Shown here: positions 42,446 to 52,113 of the stretch, one piece after another
Layout of the letters: every line of letters starts with the position of its first letter
Position numbering within the stretch: position 1 is the first letter of the stretch
NCBI RefSeq assembly: GCF_014202695.1
Contig: NZ_JACHHH010000002.1
Coordinates: 1 to 64,000, forward strand
Origin: Oribacterium sinus
GTDB taxonomy: Bacteria; Bacillota; Clostridia; Lachnospirales; Lachnospiraceae
DNA: 64,000 nucleotides
Direction of reading: 5' to 3'
Position numbers and translations under genes: made by a program
The notes under the pieces: generated by a model
What the model was told of the DNA's origin: nothing
What the model saw: the letters and a program-made list of their open reading frames with translations, nothing else
Databases searched by the model: none

Positions 42446-43789
42446 ATGAAAAAGAGAGTTTTATCCGCAGTGTTGGCCCTTTCCTTAGGGGCATCTTTGC
42501 TGGCGTGCGGAGCAAAGACAGAGGGCAATACCGGAGATGCATCTGCTAAGGCGGAGGAGGGAAAGTCCGAAGCCGCTGCGGGAGAAGAGAAGGCAAAGGG
42601 CAGTGGAGAAACCTTGACTGTTCTTTATATGTCCGGCGTTTATGCAGATGCGGCTAAGTCTATGGTGGATGAATTTGAAGAGAAAACCGGTGCTAAGGTG
42701 GAAGTTATCGATATGCCATACACCGAGCTTCACCAGAAAATGCTTTTAGATTTCACCAGTGGAGCAGGAACCTATGATGTAATTGATGTAGCCAGCCAGT
42801 GGGATGGAGAATTTGCTCCTTACCTTACTGATTTGCAGCCTTATATGGAGAAGGACGATGTAAAGGCGGAGGACTTCATTGACAATGTGATTGCAAACTC
42901 CGGAAAGTGGCAGGATAAGTACATTGGAATTCCCAATGCTTCCACACCACAGCTTTTTGCTTACCGTACCGACATTTTCCCGAACGGACTTCCGGATACT
43001 TGGGAAGCGTACAGAGAAGAGCTAAAGAAGGTAACCAAGAAGGATGAAGGTTTCTACGGTGCTTCCATTTCCGGTATCACCGGACAGCTTGGCGGCGTGT
43101 TTGACTATGTACTTTGGTCTAACGGTGGTGCATGGGCGGATGAAGATTGGAAGGTTACTATAGACTCTCCTGAAACCAGAAAAGCTTTAGAGCATTTGAA
43201 TGCTTTACAGGAGTCCCTGGATCCTAACTGGCTAAACTGGGGAACCGATCAGTCTATTCAGGCATTCTTAAACGGAGATGCAGCGGTTTGTGAAACCTGG
43301 CCTACATTGGGCTTGGTACAGGATGCCGACAACCCTGAAAAGTCCAAGGTAGTTGGAAAATGGGCATTGTCCGTAATTCCAAAGGAGAAGACCGGAATCA
43401 CCCTGCTTTCCGCATGGGACTGCGCTATTCCGGAAGGCTCCAAGAACAAGGATTTGGCTTGGGAGTGGATCAAGATGTATACCAGCCTGGATAAGCAGAA
43501 GGAATTCTACGACAACCATGGCATTCTCTCTCCGAGAAAGGCTTTCTGGGAAGAGGATGGCATTAAGGGTACATACATGGATACCGTTCGTGAGGCACTG
43601 GACACCGCAAATATGTGGTGGAGAGTGGCGGCCTCCACACAGGTGGACACCAGCTTTAACACTTTGATTTCCGCATATCTTTCCGGACAAAGTGACTTGG
43701 ATACTACCGTGAAGGAAATGAAGGCTGCTGTGGAAGAAGCATTACAGCAGGCTCCTCCTGAAGAGGGAACCAAGAACTATAATCATTAA
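42446..43789 (+). CDS. CUT1 ABC transporter sugar-binding lipoprotein
   Basis: Extracellular solute-binding protein of 447 residues (SBP_bac_1 family). The signal peptide ends in lipobox LLAC; ATG 42446 has GGAGG upstream, whereas the frame from 42410 adds a stretch without features. The two-lobe pattern starts ETLTVLYMSGVYADAAKSMV and continues through DVIDVASQWDGEFAPYL and WGTDQSIQAFLNGDAAVCET. It captures an oligosaccharide or glycoside for the two permeases that follow. No ATPase gene is present, so a shared MsmX-type ATPase is expected. Confidence 0.9.
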   Translation: MKKRVLSAVLALSLGASLLACGAKTEGNTGDASAKAEEGKSEAAAGEEKAKGSGETLTVLYMSGVYADAAKSMVDEFEEKTGAKVEVIDMPYTELHQKMLLDFTSGAGTYDVIDVASQWDGEFAPYLTDLQPYMEKDDVKAEDFIDNVIANSGKWQDKYIGIPNASTPQLFAYRTDIFPNGLPDTWEAYREELKKVTKKDEGFYGASISGITGQLGGVFDYVLWSNGGAWADEDWKVTIDSPETRKALEHLNALQESLDPNWLNWGTDQSIQAFLNGDAAVCETWPTLGLVQDADNPEKSKVVGKWALSVIPKEKTGITLLSAWDCAIPEGSKNKDLAWEWIKMYTSLDKQKEFYDNHGILSPRKAFWEEDGIKGTYMDTVREALDTANMWWRVAASTQVDTSFNTLISAYLSGQSDLDTTVKEMKAAVEEALQQAPPEEGTKNYNH

Positions 43790-43870
43790 TCTATTTTGTA
43801 GAGAAGTATTTTTGCTTATCTCAAAAAACAGTTTTAAAAAGAATATGCTAGAAAGTTAGAGGAATACAGT

Positions 43871-44782
43871 ATGAATGGCACAGAAATAAGAAAAGGAAAT
43901 AGAGGTAGAGGAGAAAGGCTGTGGTCCTGGCTTTTCCTGCTTCCTACCATTTTATTCTTAGGCTTTACGGCCTTGTTACCCCTACTGTATTCCCTCTATC
44001 TCAGTTTATTTCAATACAAAATCAATCTTCCCAATGCCGTTCCCAAGTTCATCGGCATTGGGAATTATCTTCGGATGCTTCAAGACAAAAACTTGGGTGT
44101 AAGTGTGGGGAACACGGTTCTTTTTGCGGTGGTTTCCGTATCTTTAGAGTTGGTTTTAGGGCTTTTGGCGGCTATGATGCTTTGCGGCACCAAAAGAATT
44201 TACCGCATTTTTACTTCTTTGCTCTTGATTCCCATGATTATGGCTCCTGTAGCCATTGGTACGCTGTTTCGTATGATGTTGGACGGCAGTACGGGAATCA
44301 TCAATTATCTCTTGCATTTTGTGGGTGTACCCCAAATGAACTGGCTGAGTAATCCAAAAACGGCTATGCCGGCAGTAATTTTTGTAAATGTCTGGCAGTT
44401 GATTCCCTGGGTATGCATCATTACCATGGCAGGGCTTAAGTCCCTTCCACAGGATGCGCTGGAAGCGGCCCGGGTGGATGGGGCGAAAAATCGCCATATC
44501 TTTTTCCAAATCGTGCTTCCCATGATTAGTCCCTTACTGATTATTGTTTTAATGCTACGTTTCGTGGATGCTTTCAAGGTGTTTGACACCATCTATACTA
44601 TGACCAACGGCGGTCCGGGAAATGCTACGGAAATGTTGCCGAACTATATTTACAAGCAAGGCTTAAAGTTCTTTGATGCCGGCTATACGGCGGCTCTGGC
44701 CATGGCCTTCGTTTTCTCTATGACCATTGTAAGTTTCCTTTTCCTTCGCTGGAGAAAAGCGGTGGAGGAGCGAGTTTTGTAG
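43871..44782 (+). CDS. CUT1 ABC transporter permease (MalF-like)
   Basis: Inner-membrane permease of 303 residues with six membrane segments. The coupling loop EAARVDGAKNRHIFFQIVLP carries the EAA signature of sugar importers. The opening LWSWLFLLPTILFLGFTALL is typical of MalF/UgpA-type subunits. It follows the binding protein by 81 bp and precedes the second permease by 151 bp; the latter gap holds no visible gene. The partner ATPase is encoded elsewhere. Confidence 0.9.
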   Translation: MNGTEIRKGNRGRGERLWSWLFLLPTILFLGFTALLPLLYSLYLSLFQYKINLPNAVPKFIGIGNYLRMLQDKNLGVSVGNTVLFAVVSVSLELVLGLLAAMMLCGTKRIYRIFTSLLLIPMIMAPVAIGTLFRMMLDGSTGIINYLLHFVGVPQMNWLSNPKTAMPAVIFVNVWQLIPWVCIITMAGLKSLPQDALEAARVDGAKNRHIFFQIVLPMISPLLIIVLMLRFVDAFKVFDTIYTMTNGGPGNATEMLPNYIYKQGLKFFDAGYTAALAMAFVFSMTIVSFLFLRWRKAVEERVL

Positions 44783-44933
44783 TGCATAGGGATAGCAAGA
44801 TAACTTGTATCATGAAGTCGATTGCTCCTATAGAAACAGTTTTTATGGAAATATGAATGTGAACACAATCTGCGAAAGCAGTGTATCAATATAATTTTAC
44901 TTGGTGATTTATCAAAGGGTTTAAAGGAAGAAA

Positions 44934-45818
44934 ATGATGGCTAAGAAACATAGAATAGATGCAAATGATTCCATGGTGCATGAAATATTGGGAAATGTGT
45001 GGGGAAGCCCTTTTCGTATAGTGTTTACCGCTGTGCTGATGTTGCTGGTTTTGTTTCCCTTATACTGGCTTTTTTCCAGTGCTTTTAAAATTAGGGCGGA
45101 GTATTTGGCGAATCCTCCTCTTTTGATTCCCCATGTTTTCACCATGGAAAATATCAAAACAGTGTTGTCTATGAATGGTCTTGGACGGCAGTTTATGAAT
45201 TCCATGATTGTAAGTCTTAGCTCCACTGCCATTTCCCTGCTTTTTGGCTCTATGGCCGCTTATAGTCTGGTGCGAGGAAAGTTCTCTAACCTTACCAGAC
45301 AGATTTTCGGTCTATGGTTTATGATTCAGAAAATGTATCCGGCCATTGCAACAGCAATTCCTATTTACCTTGTGATGCGGAAGCTACAGCTGATTGATAC
45401 CTTGCCTGCTTTGATTATTATGAATACCAGCTTTAACCTGCCATTAGTAATCTGGTTAATGATGGGCTTCTTTGCTCAGGTACCTATTGAAATGGAGGAG
45501 TCCGCCAGAATTGACGGTTGCCATTTCCTAAGCCGCTTCTTCTATGTGGTTTTTCCGGTAACAAAGTCCGGAATTGTGGCAGCAGGAATCCTGGCATTCG
45601 TGGGAGCATGGAACGAATTCCTCTTTGCGGTTATTTTAAGTATCAATAAATCTAAGACATTGCCTGTAGTTATTGCGGGATTTATCACTGATAAGGGCTT
45701 GGATTGGGGACCAATGGCGGCGACTTCTCTGATCAGCTTGCTACCGGTTTTGGTACTGGTATACCTTTGCCAGAAGCAGTTCGTGGAAGGACTGGCTATG
45801 GGAGCGGTGAAGGGGTAG
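44934..45818 (+). CDS. CUT1 ABC transporter permease (MalG-like)
   Basis: Inner-membrane permease of 294 residues with six membrane segments. The EAA-type loop is EESARIDGCHFLSRFFYVVFP, and the C-terminus FVEGLAMGAVKG is typical of MalG-like subunits. AAGGAAG lies 3 nt upstream of ATGATG; either ATG may be used. It closes the first CUT1 set (binding protein, two permeases). The sensor BMP-like gene follows 47 bp later, so the regulatory genes could be transcribed from the same promoter. Confidence 0.9.
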   Translation: MMAKKHRIDANDSMVHEILGNVWGSPFRIVFTAVLMLLVLFPLYWLFSSAFKIRAEYLANPPLLIPHVFTMENIKTVLSMNGLGRQFMNSMIVSLSSTAISLLFGSMAAYSLVRGKFSNLTRQIFGLWFMIQKMYPAIATAIPIYLVMRKLQLIDTLPALIIMNTSFNLPLVIWLMMGFFAQVPIEMEESARIDGCHFLSRFFYVVFPVTKSGIVAAGILAFVGAWNEFLFAVILSINKSKTLPVVIAGFITDKGLDWGPMAATSLISLLPVLVLVYLCQKQFVEGLAMGAVKG

Positions 45819-45865
45819 AAGAAGGTGAATCATAATACGAGCGGGCAATAAGGTGGATATTCTTT

Positions 45866-46882
45866 ATGAGAACTAATAGTCGAACAGTGATGATTAAATA
45901 TTTTTGTGCATTAATGATTTTGACTATTTTATTTCTTTATCTTATTTGCTATCGATTTTCTGTACAAAGGACTTATTCAAAAAAAGTCATTGTTCTCCTC
46001 TCCGGTTCTGAGGAGGACATGAGTTGGAACAAGGCAAATATTGATGGTATTAAACTCTATAATGCAAAAAATGATCAGCGAATAGAATATATCGAGAACA
46101 TAGCAGAGAAAGATTTTGAACGTAAGATTTTACAATATGCTGATCAGGGATATGGTCTCATTATTGGGGCAGGTGCACAATTTAATGACGTTATAGAAGC
46201 TACAGCGCCTAAATATAAAAATACCTTGTTTTGTATTATCAATGGTTCGTTTTTAAATCAAAAGAATATAGTCTCTGTTCAAATTAAAGAAGAGGAAGTA
46301 GCTTATATCGCTTCCTGTATAGCCGGGAAACTAACGAAAACAGGAGTGTTTGCAAATATTGCAGGATTTCCGAATGAGCCAATGAAGAAAATGTTGGACA
46401 TTTATGAGAAAAATGCTGTTCGCGTTGCCCGGGAAAGAGGGCTTGGTCAGGCGCACTGTCTAAGGGCATATACCAACAGTTGGGATAATATTGACTTAGG
46501 ATATAAAATTACAGAACAAGTGTTAGAAGAAAATGCAGACATTGTTCTGGTATATGCTAATAAGGTTTGGCAAGGAAGCCTTAAGGCGCTTCAAGAAGAA
46601 CCGGGCAAGGCAAGTATGATTGGAATTGCTACGAATCAGTGCTCTATAGATGAGAACATTGTTTTGGCATCTGTTATATTTGATTTTGATAAAGTTTACA
46701 CATGTATTATGGACGAATATAAAAAGGGACATCTTGGCAAGCAAAGGGTATATCCACTGGGAATGAGCCAGGATCTTTTTCACGTGCAATATAGTAAGAA
46801 AATACGAGGACAAGTAATAGAGGAAATTGATACTGTACAAAAAGACTTGAAAGCAGGACGGATTAACTTGGGCAAGGAGTAA
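45866..46882 (+). CDS. Membrane-anchored BMP-family binding protein (putative co-sensor)
   Basis: Protein of 338 residues. An N-terminal membrane segment (IKYFCALMILTILFLYLICY) has no Cys lipobox, and the rest is a BMP/Med-type periplasmic-binding fold (KVIVLLSGSEEDMSWNKANI, LIIGAGAQFNDVI, RVARERGLGQAHCLRAYTNS). It is clearly paralogous to the transporter lipoprotein at 49471, aligning at W-N, GxGAQF/AAGSQF, INGS/INGT, RERGL/KERGL and NSW/NTW. It ends 3 bp before a YesM-type kinase gene. I infer that it binds the same class of ligand and passes the signal to that kinase, as the anchored XylFII protein does for LytS in clostridia. A lipid anchor is absent. Confidence 0.8.
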   Translation: MRTNSRTVMIKYFCALMILTILFLYLICYRFSVQRTYSKKVIVLLSGSEEDMSWNKANIDGIKLYNAKNDQRIEYIENIAEKDFERKILQYADQGYGLIIGAGAQFNDVIEATAPKYKNTLFCIINGSFLNQKNIVSVQIKEEEVAYIASCIAGKLTKTGVFANIAGFPNEPMKKMLDIYEKNAVRVARERGLGQAHCLRAYTNSWDNIDLGYKITEQVLEENADIVLVYANKVWQGSLKALQEEPGKASMIGIATNQCSIDENIVLASVIFDFDKVYTCIMDEYKKGHLGKQRVYPLGMSQDLFHVQYSKKIRGQVIEEIDTVQKDLKAGRINLGKE

Positions 46883-46885
46883 CAA

Positions 46886-48577
46886 ATGAGTCTTTGGAAA
46901 AAAATGTCATTCACAATTATTGCGGTTATTGTACTTATTACCGGGCTTTGTGGAGTGATTTCTTACAGAACGGTACAAAGTGTAATTATTCAAAATAAAA
47001 AAGAAGAAATGGGAAATATGCTGAACCTTATTGATATGAATATAACGCAGCATATAGAAACATTAGATAGATTGATTGACGTTATTAGTGATTTGGTGTT
47101 TGCCCCCAATAAAATGATTAATGAGACAGGAGTAAAGATATTTGGAGAAACGGAGCTTTTTATTTTAGAACAGGAAATTAATGTTTTTCCTTCGGTTAAA
47201 AATTTATATGCTTTGAATCAACAAGATGAAATTTTTTACCAATATAAGATGAGTCAAATTTCTTTAGAAGAACTTTTCGTTCAATTGGGTGAGGATAAAG
47301 TAAAGCAAAATAAAAATATATGGATAAGCCTAGAGGACGGATCCATCTTTTTACTTAGAACGATATGGGTGGAAGGGGAAAAGAAGGGATCAATTGTTCT
47401 GGAGTTTAACCCCGAAATATTTATGCAATTACTGATTAATAATTTAAGTACTTTCCATCATCAAATTACTCTTATTACGGATAAAAATGGGAAGGTGATT
47501 TGTTCGAATACCAGTGTGCCGGCAGAGTATCTTAATATAGTAAAAGAACGATATGATACCGGAGAACATACCTTTCAATTTAACTGGAGCAACGTTAGCT
47601 ATTTTGCTTGTGGTCAATACAATGGCGTTACCGGATGGAGACTATTTTCTATTGTTGCTACGAAAGACATTTTTCCGCAATTACAACTGTTAAAAAATAG
47701 AGTAATCACAATTACTGCTTTATCCGTGCTTATGGGATTTCTAATCAGCTTTCTTCTTGCATGGACGATAACTAAGCCATTGAAAGAGCTTTCCAAGGCT
47801 ATGGAGAAAGCACAAAATGGTAACTTTGACATTCAGGTTCATACGAATCAAAAGGATGAAATTGGAAGCTTAATTCAATCCTACAATTTTATGCTGGGTG
47901 AAATTAAAAGGCTTATTCATGTGGTTACGGAAGAAAAGATGGCGCAGAAGACAGCAGAATTAAATGCTTTGCAAGCGCAAATCAATCCTCATTTTTTGTA
48001 CAATACTTTAGATACTATCAATTGGATGCTTTTAGCAAGAGGAGAGGACGATATTAGCGATTTAATTGTTCGTTTGGGAGAATTGTTAAAGTACTCTATA
48101 TCAGGCGCAAATACATTAGTGCCTTTGCAAGAAGAAGTAAGATACATTAGAAATTATTTAGAAATTCAGAAGTGTAGAATGGAGGAACGTTTGGAATACG
48201 CTATTTCCATAGAGGAATCATGCAATGCGTATCCTTGTCCTAAGCTTCTCCTGCAGCCTCTTGTGGAAAATGCAATAAAACATGGTTTAGAACCTTTGGT
48301 TCGAGGAGGTAAAGTTTGCATTGTTGCCGTAATAGATCAAGGAGAGTTGAAAATTTCTGTTATTGATGATGGGCAAGGAATGGAAGCAGAAAAGATACAA
48401 GATATACTTTTGGATAAGCGTGTTGGCCTTAATAATGTGGAGAAACGAATCAAATTAATTTACGGACAGAGCTATGGTTTGAGAATTCATTCTCAAAAGA
48501 ATAATGGGACCACAGTGGAAATTCATCTGCCGTTAATAGTAGAGGAGATTTTTCATGAAGATTATGATTGTAGATGA
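46886..48577 (+). CDS. YesM-type sensor histidine kinase
   Basis: Membrane kinase of 563 residues. A first helix at 8-28 and a second at about 272-294 (VITITALSVLMGFLISFLLA) enclose an extracellular domain of about 240 residues. A HAMP segment follows (about 295-347), then the His_kinase domain with ALQAQINPHFLYNTLDTINW (His near 369) and an ATPase domain (LLLQPLVENAIKHGLEPLV, VIDDGQGM). GGAG precedes the ATG. It is flanked by the BMP-like protein and by its response regulator, which it overlaps by 23 bp. Signal: probably the ligand of the BMP-like partner. Confidence 0.92.
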   Translation: MSLWKKMSFTIIAVIVLITGLCGVISYRTVQSVIIQNKKEEMGNMLNLIDMNITQHIETLDRLIDVISDLVFAPNKMINETGVKIFGETELFILEQEINVFPSVKNLYALNQQDEIFYQYKMSQISLEELFVQLGEDKVKQNKNIWISLEDGSIFLLRTIWVEGEKKGSIVLEFNPEIFMQLLINNLSTFHHQITLITDKNGKVICSNTSVPAEYLNIVKERYDTGEHTFQFNWSNVSYFACGQYNGVTGWRLFSIVATKDIFPQLQLLKNRVITITALSVLMGFLISFLLAWTITKPLKELSKAMEKAQNGNFDIQVHTNQKDEIGSLIQSYNFMLGEIKRLIHVVTEEKMAQKTAELNALQAQINPHFLYNTLDTINWMLLARGEDDISDLIVRLGELLKYSISGANTLVPLQEEVRYIRNYLEIQKCRMEERLEYAISIEESCNAYPCPKLLLQPLVENAIKHGLEPLVRGGKVCIVAVIDQGELKISVIDDGQGMEAEKIQDILLDKRVGLNNVEKRIKLIYGQSYGLRIHSQKNNGTTVEIHLPLIVEEIFHEDYDCR

Positions 48578-49304
48578 TGAACCTAAAATTAGACAGGGAC
48601 TCAGGACTTTACTTTCCGGTCAAGAAGGAATGGAAGTAGTGGGGGCTTATGAAAGTGCTATTTCTGCATTACTCGCCATTTCGGAGAAAAACCCTGATGT
48701 TCTCATTACAGATATAAGAATGCCTGAGTGTAATGGATTGGATTTTATAGAAAAAATAAGAGAGAAAGATAAGCGCATAAAGATTATTATACTTAGTGGC
48801 TATAGCGAGTTTTCTTATGCACAGCGGGCTATTAAATATGGGGTATATAGATATCTCACAAAGCCGACTAATCCAAGAGAACTTCTTATGGCTTTAAGAG
48901 AGCTTGGTTTTAATACACGAAAGAATGATGGAGAAACAGTTGGAAAAAATGTATTTTCAGAAAATTTTGAGGTGGGAAATTATTTAGTTAGAGAAGCGAT
49001 GAATTATATTGAAGTGCATTATGCAGAAAAAATAGGACTCAAGAGTATAGCAGATGTTTTGCATATTTCTCCAAACTATTTATCGGACTTGTTTCGCTTA
49101 CATTTGAAAGATAATTTTTCAGATTATCTTTTGGCTTTTCGATTAAAAAAAGCTTGTTTGTTTTTGGAGTTGCCACAATATAAAGTGGCAGATGTTTCTC
49201 AAATGGTTGGGTTTAAAGACGCGACTTATTTTAGTACAGTATTTAAAAAAGCATACAATGCTACTCCATTGGAGTACAAAAATACTGCAAAAAAACTATA
49301 TTAA
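48555..49304 (+). CDS. YesN-type response regulator with AraC DNA-binding domain
   Basis: Protein of 249 residues. A receiver domain (1-120) has DDEPK near residue 7, the acceptor Asp in VLITDIRMPE (about 54) and the Lys in YLTKPTNP. A C-terminal AraC-type double helix-turn-helix (about 150-247) reads IGLKSIADVLHISPNYLSDL and ends YFSTVFKKAYNATPLEYKN. AGGAG stands upstream of the ATG. It most likely controls the BMP-ABC operon starting at 49471, where a direct repeat is seen in the leader. Confidence 0.92.
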   Translation: MKIMIVDDEPKIRQGLRTLLSGQEGMEVVGAYESAISALLAISEKNPDVLITDIRMPECNGLDFIEKIREKDKRIKIIILSGYSEFSYAQRAIKYGVYRYLTKPTNPRELLMALRELGFNTRKNDGETVGKNVFSENFEVGNYLVREAMNYIEVHYAEKIGLKSIADVLHISPNYLSDLFRLHLKDNFSDYLLAFRLKKACLFLELPQYKVADVSQMVGFKDATYFSTVFKKAYNATPLEYKNTAKKLY

Positions 49305-49332
49305 TGATATATTTTTCGAAAAATGTATACAT

Positions 49333-49376
49333 AATATATGTAAAATAAATAAAAGTGATAAAATATATGTAGAAAA
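49333..49376 (+). promoter_or_regulatory. Candidate YesN-type regulator binding repeats
   Basis: AATATATGTAAAA (49333-49345) and AATATATGTAGAAAA (49362-49376) recur in the same orientation with a 29-bp period, upstream of TATACT (49425-49430). Direct repeats of this type suit an AraC-class regulator. The AT-rich context makes chance repetition possible. Confidence 0.4.
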
Positions 49377-49470
49377 CAAATAAAATCAGTAACTTATCAT
49401 ATATTCAATAAAAAACAAAATAGATATACTGTTCATAAATACAAGTACAGAAAAAAAGGAGGGTTACCTT

Positions 49471-50517
49471 ATGAAAAAGAATCGTTTGTTTTTTTCTGCA
49501 ACCTTAGCATTATTGGCATCTATGATGGTTGCTTGCGGCGGTGGAGCTGCAAAATCTGAGTCGAAGGTCGAGAATGGTGAACAACAGAATGCCGAGAAGA
49601 CAGATTCGGAATATTCTGGCATGAAGATTGTTTTAATTCTTCCCGGAAGCATAGATGATCAGAGCTGGAATGCCAGCAATAATGCCGGAGCAAAACAATG
49701 CGATAAGGAACTGGGAACCAAAATTGAGGTAGTTGAGTCTGTCCCTGTAGAGGAATTTGAGCAGACCTTTACAGAATACGGGGAAAAGGGATACGATCTG
49801 GTAATGGCTGCCGGAAGTCAGTTTGATGAAGCTTGTGCAGCAGTAGCGCCTCAATATGAAAAGACAGTTTACACCATTATCAATGGAACCAAGAGTGAGT
49901 CGGATAATATGGTTCCGGTTTTCCCAAAAGAATATGAAGGTTCCTATATTGCGGGAGTCATTGCCGGATACACTACGGAGAACGGAAACTTTGCAACAAT
50001 GGGCGGAGAATCTAATCTGGCCATGGTACACCTTTTGGATACTTATGAAGGGATAGCTGTGGCAACCGCAAAAGAAAGGGGATTAGCTGATGCAAAGGCA
50101 AATCGTTCATTCTTGAATACCTGGACCGATGTATCAATCGGAAAGGCAATGGCTTCACAAATGATTGATAATGGCGCTGATACAGTGTTCTGCTACTCCA
50201 ACGAGGCGACTTCCGGTGCAATTCAGGCAACAGCTGAAAAAAAGGCAAAATTCGTAGGATTTGCAGCGAACAAGAATGAGGAAAGTGATTGTGTAGTGGC
50301 ATCCGTAAGCATGAATTGGGCCAATGTATATCCTTGGATTATTAAGGGCATCAAAAGTGGAGAATTAAAAGGTGCTCAAGAGGTGGGGGTAAAAGAAGGT
50401 GTGTTTGAAACTATCTTTACTGACCAGTGCTCTGAGGAATGTAAGAAGGCAGTTGAGAAAGCTACAGAAGAAATTACAAATGGAAAAATAGACTTTAAGC
50501 AGTATTTTTCTGAATAG
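49471..50517 (+). CDS. BMP-family ABC transporter binding lipoprotein
   Basis: Lipoprotein of 348 residues. The lipobox MVAC follows the signal, and the BMP/Med fold reads KIVLILPGSIDDQSWNASNN, LVMAAGSQFDEACAAVAP, TIINGTKSES and AKERGLADAKANRSFLNTW. In this family, PnrA/BmpA-like proteins bind nucleosides. It is first in the operon with the double-ATPase and two permease genes, and a terminator-like hairpin at 50524 lies behind it. AAGGAGGG precedes the ATG. Its ligand is probably a nucleoside or another ribose-type compound; the exact ligand is not shown. Confidence 0.9.
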   Translation: MKKNRLFFSATLALLASMMVACGGGAAKSESKVENGEQQNAEKTDSEYSGMKIVLILPGSIDDQSWNASNNAGAKQCDKELGTKIEVVESVPVEEFEQTFTEYGEKGYDLVMAAGSQFDEACAAVAPQYEKTVYTIINGTKSESDNMVPVFPKEYEGSYIAGVIAGYTTENGNFATMGGESNLAMVHLLDTYEGIAVATAKERGLADAKANRSFLNTWTDVSIGKAMASQMIDNGADTVFCYSNEATSGAIQATAEKKAKFVGFAANKNEESDCVVASVSMNWANVYPWIIKGIKSGELKGAQEVGVKEGVFETIFTDQCSEECKKAVEKATEEITNGKIDFKQYFSE

Positions 50518-50523
50518 ATTTAT

Positions 50524-50556
50524 AAAAAGGCAGTGTTAATCTAACGCTGCCTTTTT
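50524..50556 (+). terminator. Intra-operon terminator/attenuator after the BMP gene
   Basis: AAAAAGGCAGTGTTA (50524-50538) pairs with TAACGCTGCCTTTTT (50542-50556) with one wobble, ending in Ts. It would yield extra binding-protein transcript relative to the ATPase and permeases that follow. Confidence 0.85.
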
Positions 50557-50583
50557 CATAAAAATCCTTAGGAGATGCATTAT

Positions 50584-52113
50584 ATGGGAAAAAATATTAT
50601 TGTTGAATTAAAACATATCAACAAACGTTTTGCCAAGGTTTTGGCAAATGATGATGTATCTATGGTGATTAAAGAGGGAGAAGTAGTTGCTCTCTTAGGG
50701 GAGAATGGTGCCGGAAAAAGTACCATCATGAAAATCTTATACGGACTTTACCATGCCACAGAAGGAGAGATTTTCATTAATCAGAAAAAGGTAGAAATTC
50801 GCTCTCCTAAAGAGGCGATGGCTTGTGGAATTGCTATGATTCAACAGCACTTTTCCTTGGTAGAGGCACATACGGTTACCGAGAATATCATATTGGGGCA
50901 CTGCAAAGGTAAGATTGATTTCACAGAAAAAGAAAAAGAGATTCAAGCCCTTGCTGACCAATATCACTTTGACGTTCCTGCAGGGGAATTGGTGAAGAAT
51001 TTGACGGTTGGTGCACAGCAAAAAGTTGAAATTTTAAAGGCGCTCTACCTAAATGCAAAAATTATTATTATGGATGAACCCACAGCAGTACTTACACCCC
51101 AGGAAGCGGATGTGTTAATGGGATTTGTCCGAGACTATGTAGCGAAGGGAAATTCGATAGTATTTATTACCCATAAGATGAAAGAAGTTTTAGAAGTATC
51201 GGATCGAATCATTGTACTGCGAAATGGAAAAATAAGTGGGACGATAGAAGAAGGGGAGATTCGGACGGTTAAAGAGTCAGAGTTAGTCAATCTGATGATT
51301 GGACATGACTTGGAAATTATAAAAGCGCCATCAATGACGGGGACAGATAATCGGAAAAATAGATTAGAGGTAGAACATGTATCTTTAAGATCTAAAGATA
51401 ATATTCCATTACTGGATAATGTTTCATTTTCGATTAAAGAAGGAGAAATTCTTGGCTTTGCAGGTGTTTCCGGAAATGGACAGCAGGAACTTTGCGAAGC
51501 GATTTATGGTGCAAGAAAACTTCATGCAGGAAAGGTGATTCTTGACGGAGAAGAGATTAGCCAATTAGCGGTAAAAGAAAGAATCGAAAAGGGAATAGGA
51601 TACTTAGCGTCGGATCGTTACAGGTATGGGATGATTTCCGGAATGACACTCTCTGAGAATATTCTTTTAAAAGCCAGTTATCTTAAAAACTGGGTTAAAA
51701 ATGGAATCATAAAATGGAAAGAATTGAACAATTATACGGAGAATATTATTCAGGAATATAAGGTTAAGGCTCCTGACCATGAAGTTGTGATTGGTAGCTT
51801 GTCTGGGGGGAATCAACAAAAAGTTGTCGTGGCCAGAGAAGTGGATAGAGGAGAAAAGTTGATTATATTTGATCAACCTACAAGAGGCTTAGACCTTGGA
51901 GCGATTAACTATGTACACAAAACCATTATGAGAGAAAAGAGTAAGGGAAAGAGCATTTTACTGGTATCTACAGAGCTATCGGAAATCTTTGCTCTTTCCG
52001 ATAGGATTGCTATTTTATACAAAGGGAAAATCATGGGGATTTTTCAAAATGGAGAGCTTAGCACAGAACAGATAGGATTGTTAATGGCAGGCTATGAATT
52101 GAAGGAGGCGTAA
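50584..52113 (+). CDS. Double-ATPase subunit of the BMP-type ABC importer
   Basis: Protein of about 509 residues with two fused ABC domains, as in RbsA, NupO and YufO. The first has GENGAGKST, VGAQQKVEI and IIMDEPTAVLTP. The second has the P-loop variant GVSGNGQQEL (no GKS/T), LSGGNQQKV and LIIFDQPTRGLDLG. The ATG at 50584 fits the AGGAG spacing better than that at 50575. The degenerate second P-loop is normal for this class. It is followed without gap by the permeases. Confidence 0.93.
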   Translation: MGKNIIVELKHINKRFAKVLANDDVSMVIKEGEVVALLGENGAGKSTIMKILYGLYHATEGEIFINQKKVEIRSPKEAMACGIAMIQQHFSLVEAHTVTENIILGHCKGKIDFTEKEKEIQALADQYHFDVPAGELVKNLTVGAQQKVEILKALYLNAKIIIMDEPTAVLTPQEADVLMGFVRDYVAKGNSIVFITHKMKEVLEVSDRIIVLRNGKISGTIEEGEIRTVKESELVNLMIGHDLEIIKAPSMTGTDNRKNRLEVEHVSLRSKDNIPLLDNVSFSIKEGEILGFAGVSGNGQQELCEAIYGARKLHAGKVILDGEEISQLAVKERIEKGIGYLASDRYRYGMISGMTLSENILLKASYLKNWVKNGIIKWKELNNYTENIIQEYKVKAPDHEVVIGSLSGGNQQKVVVAREVDRGEKLIIFDQPTRGLDLGAINYVHKTIMREKSKGKSILLVSTELSEIFALSDRIAILYKGKIMGIFQNGELSTEQIGLLMAGYELKEA

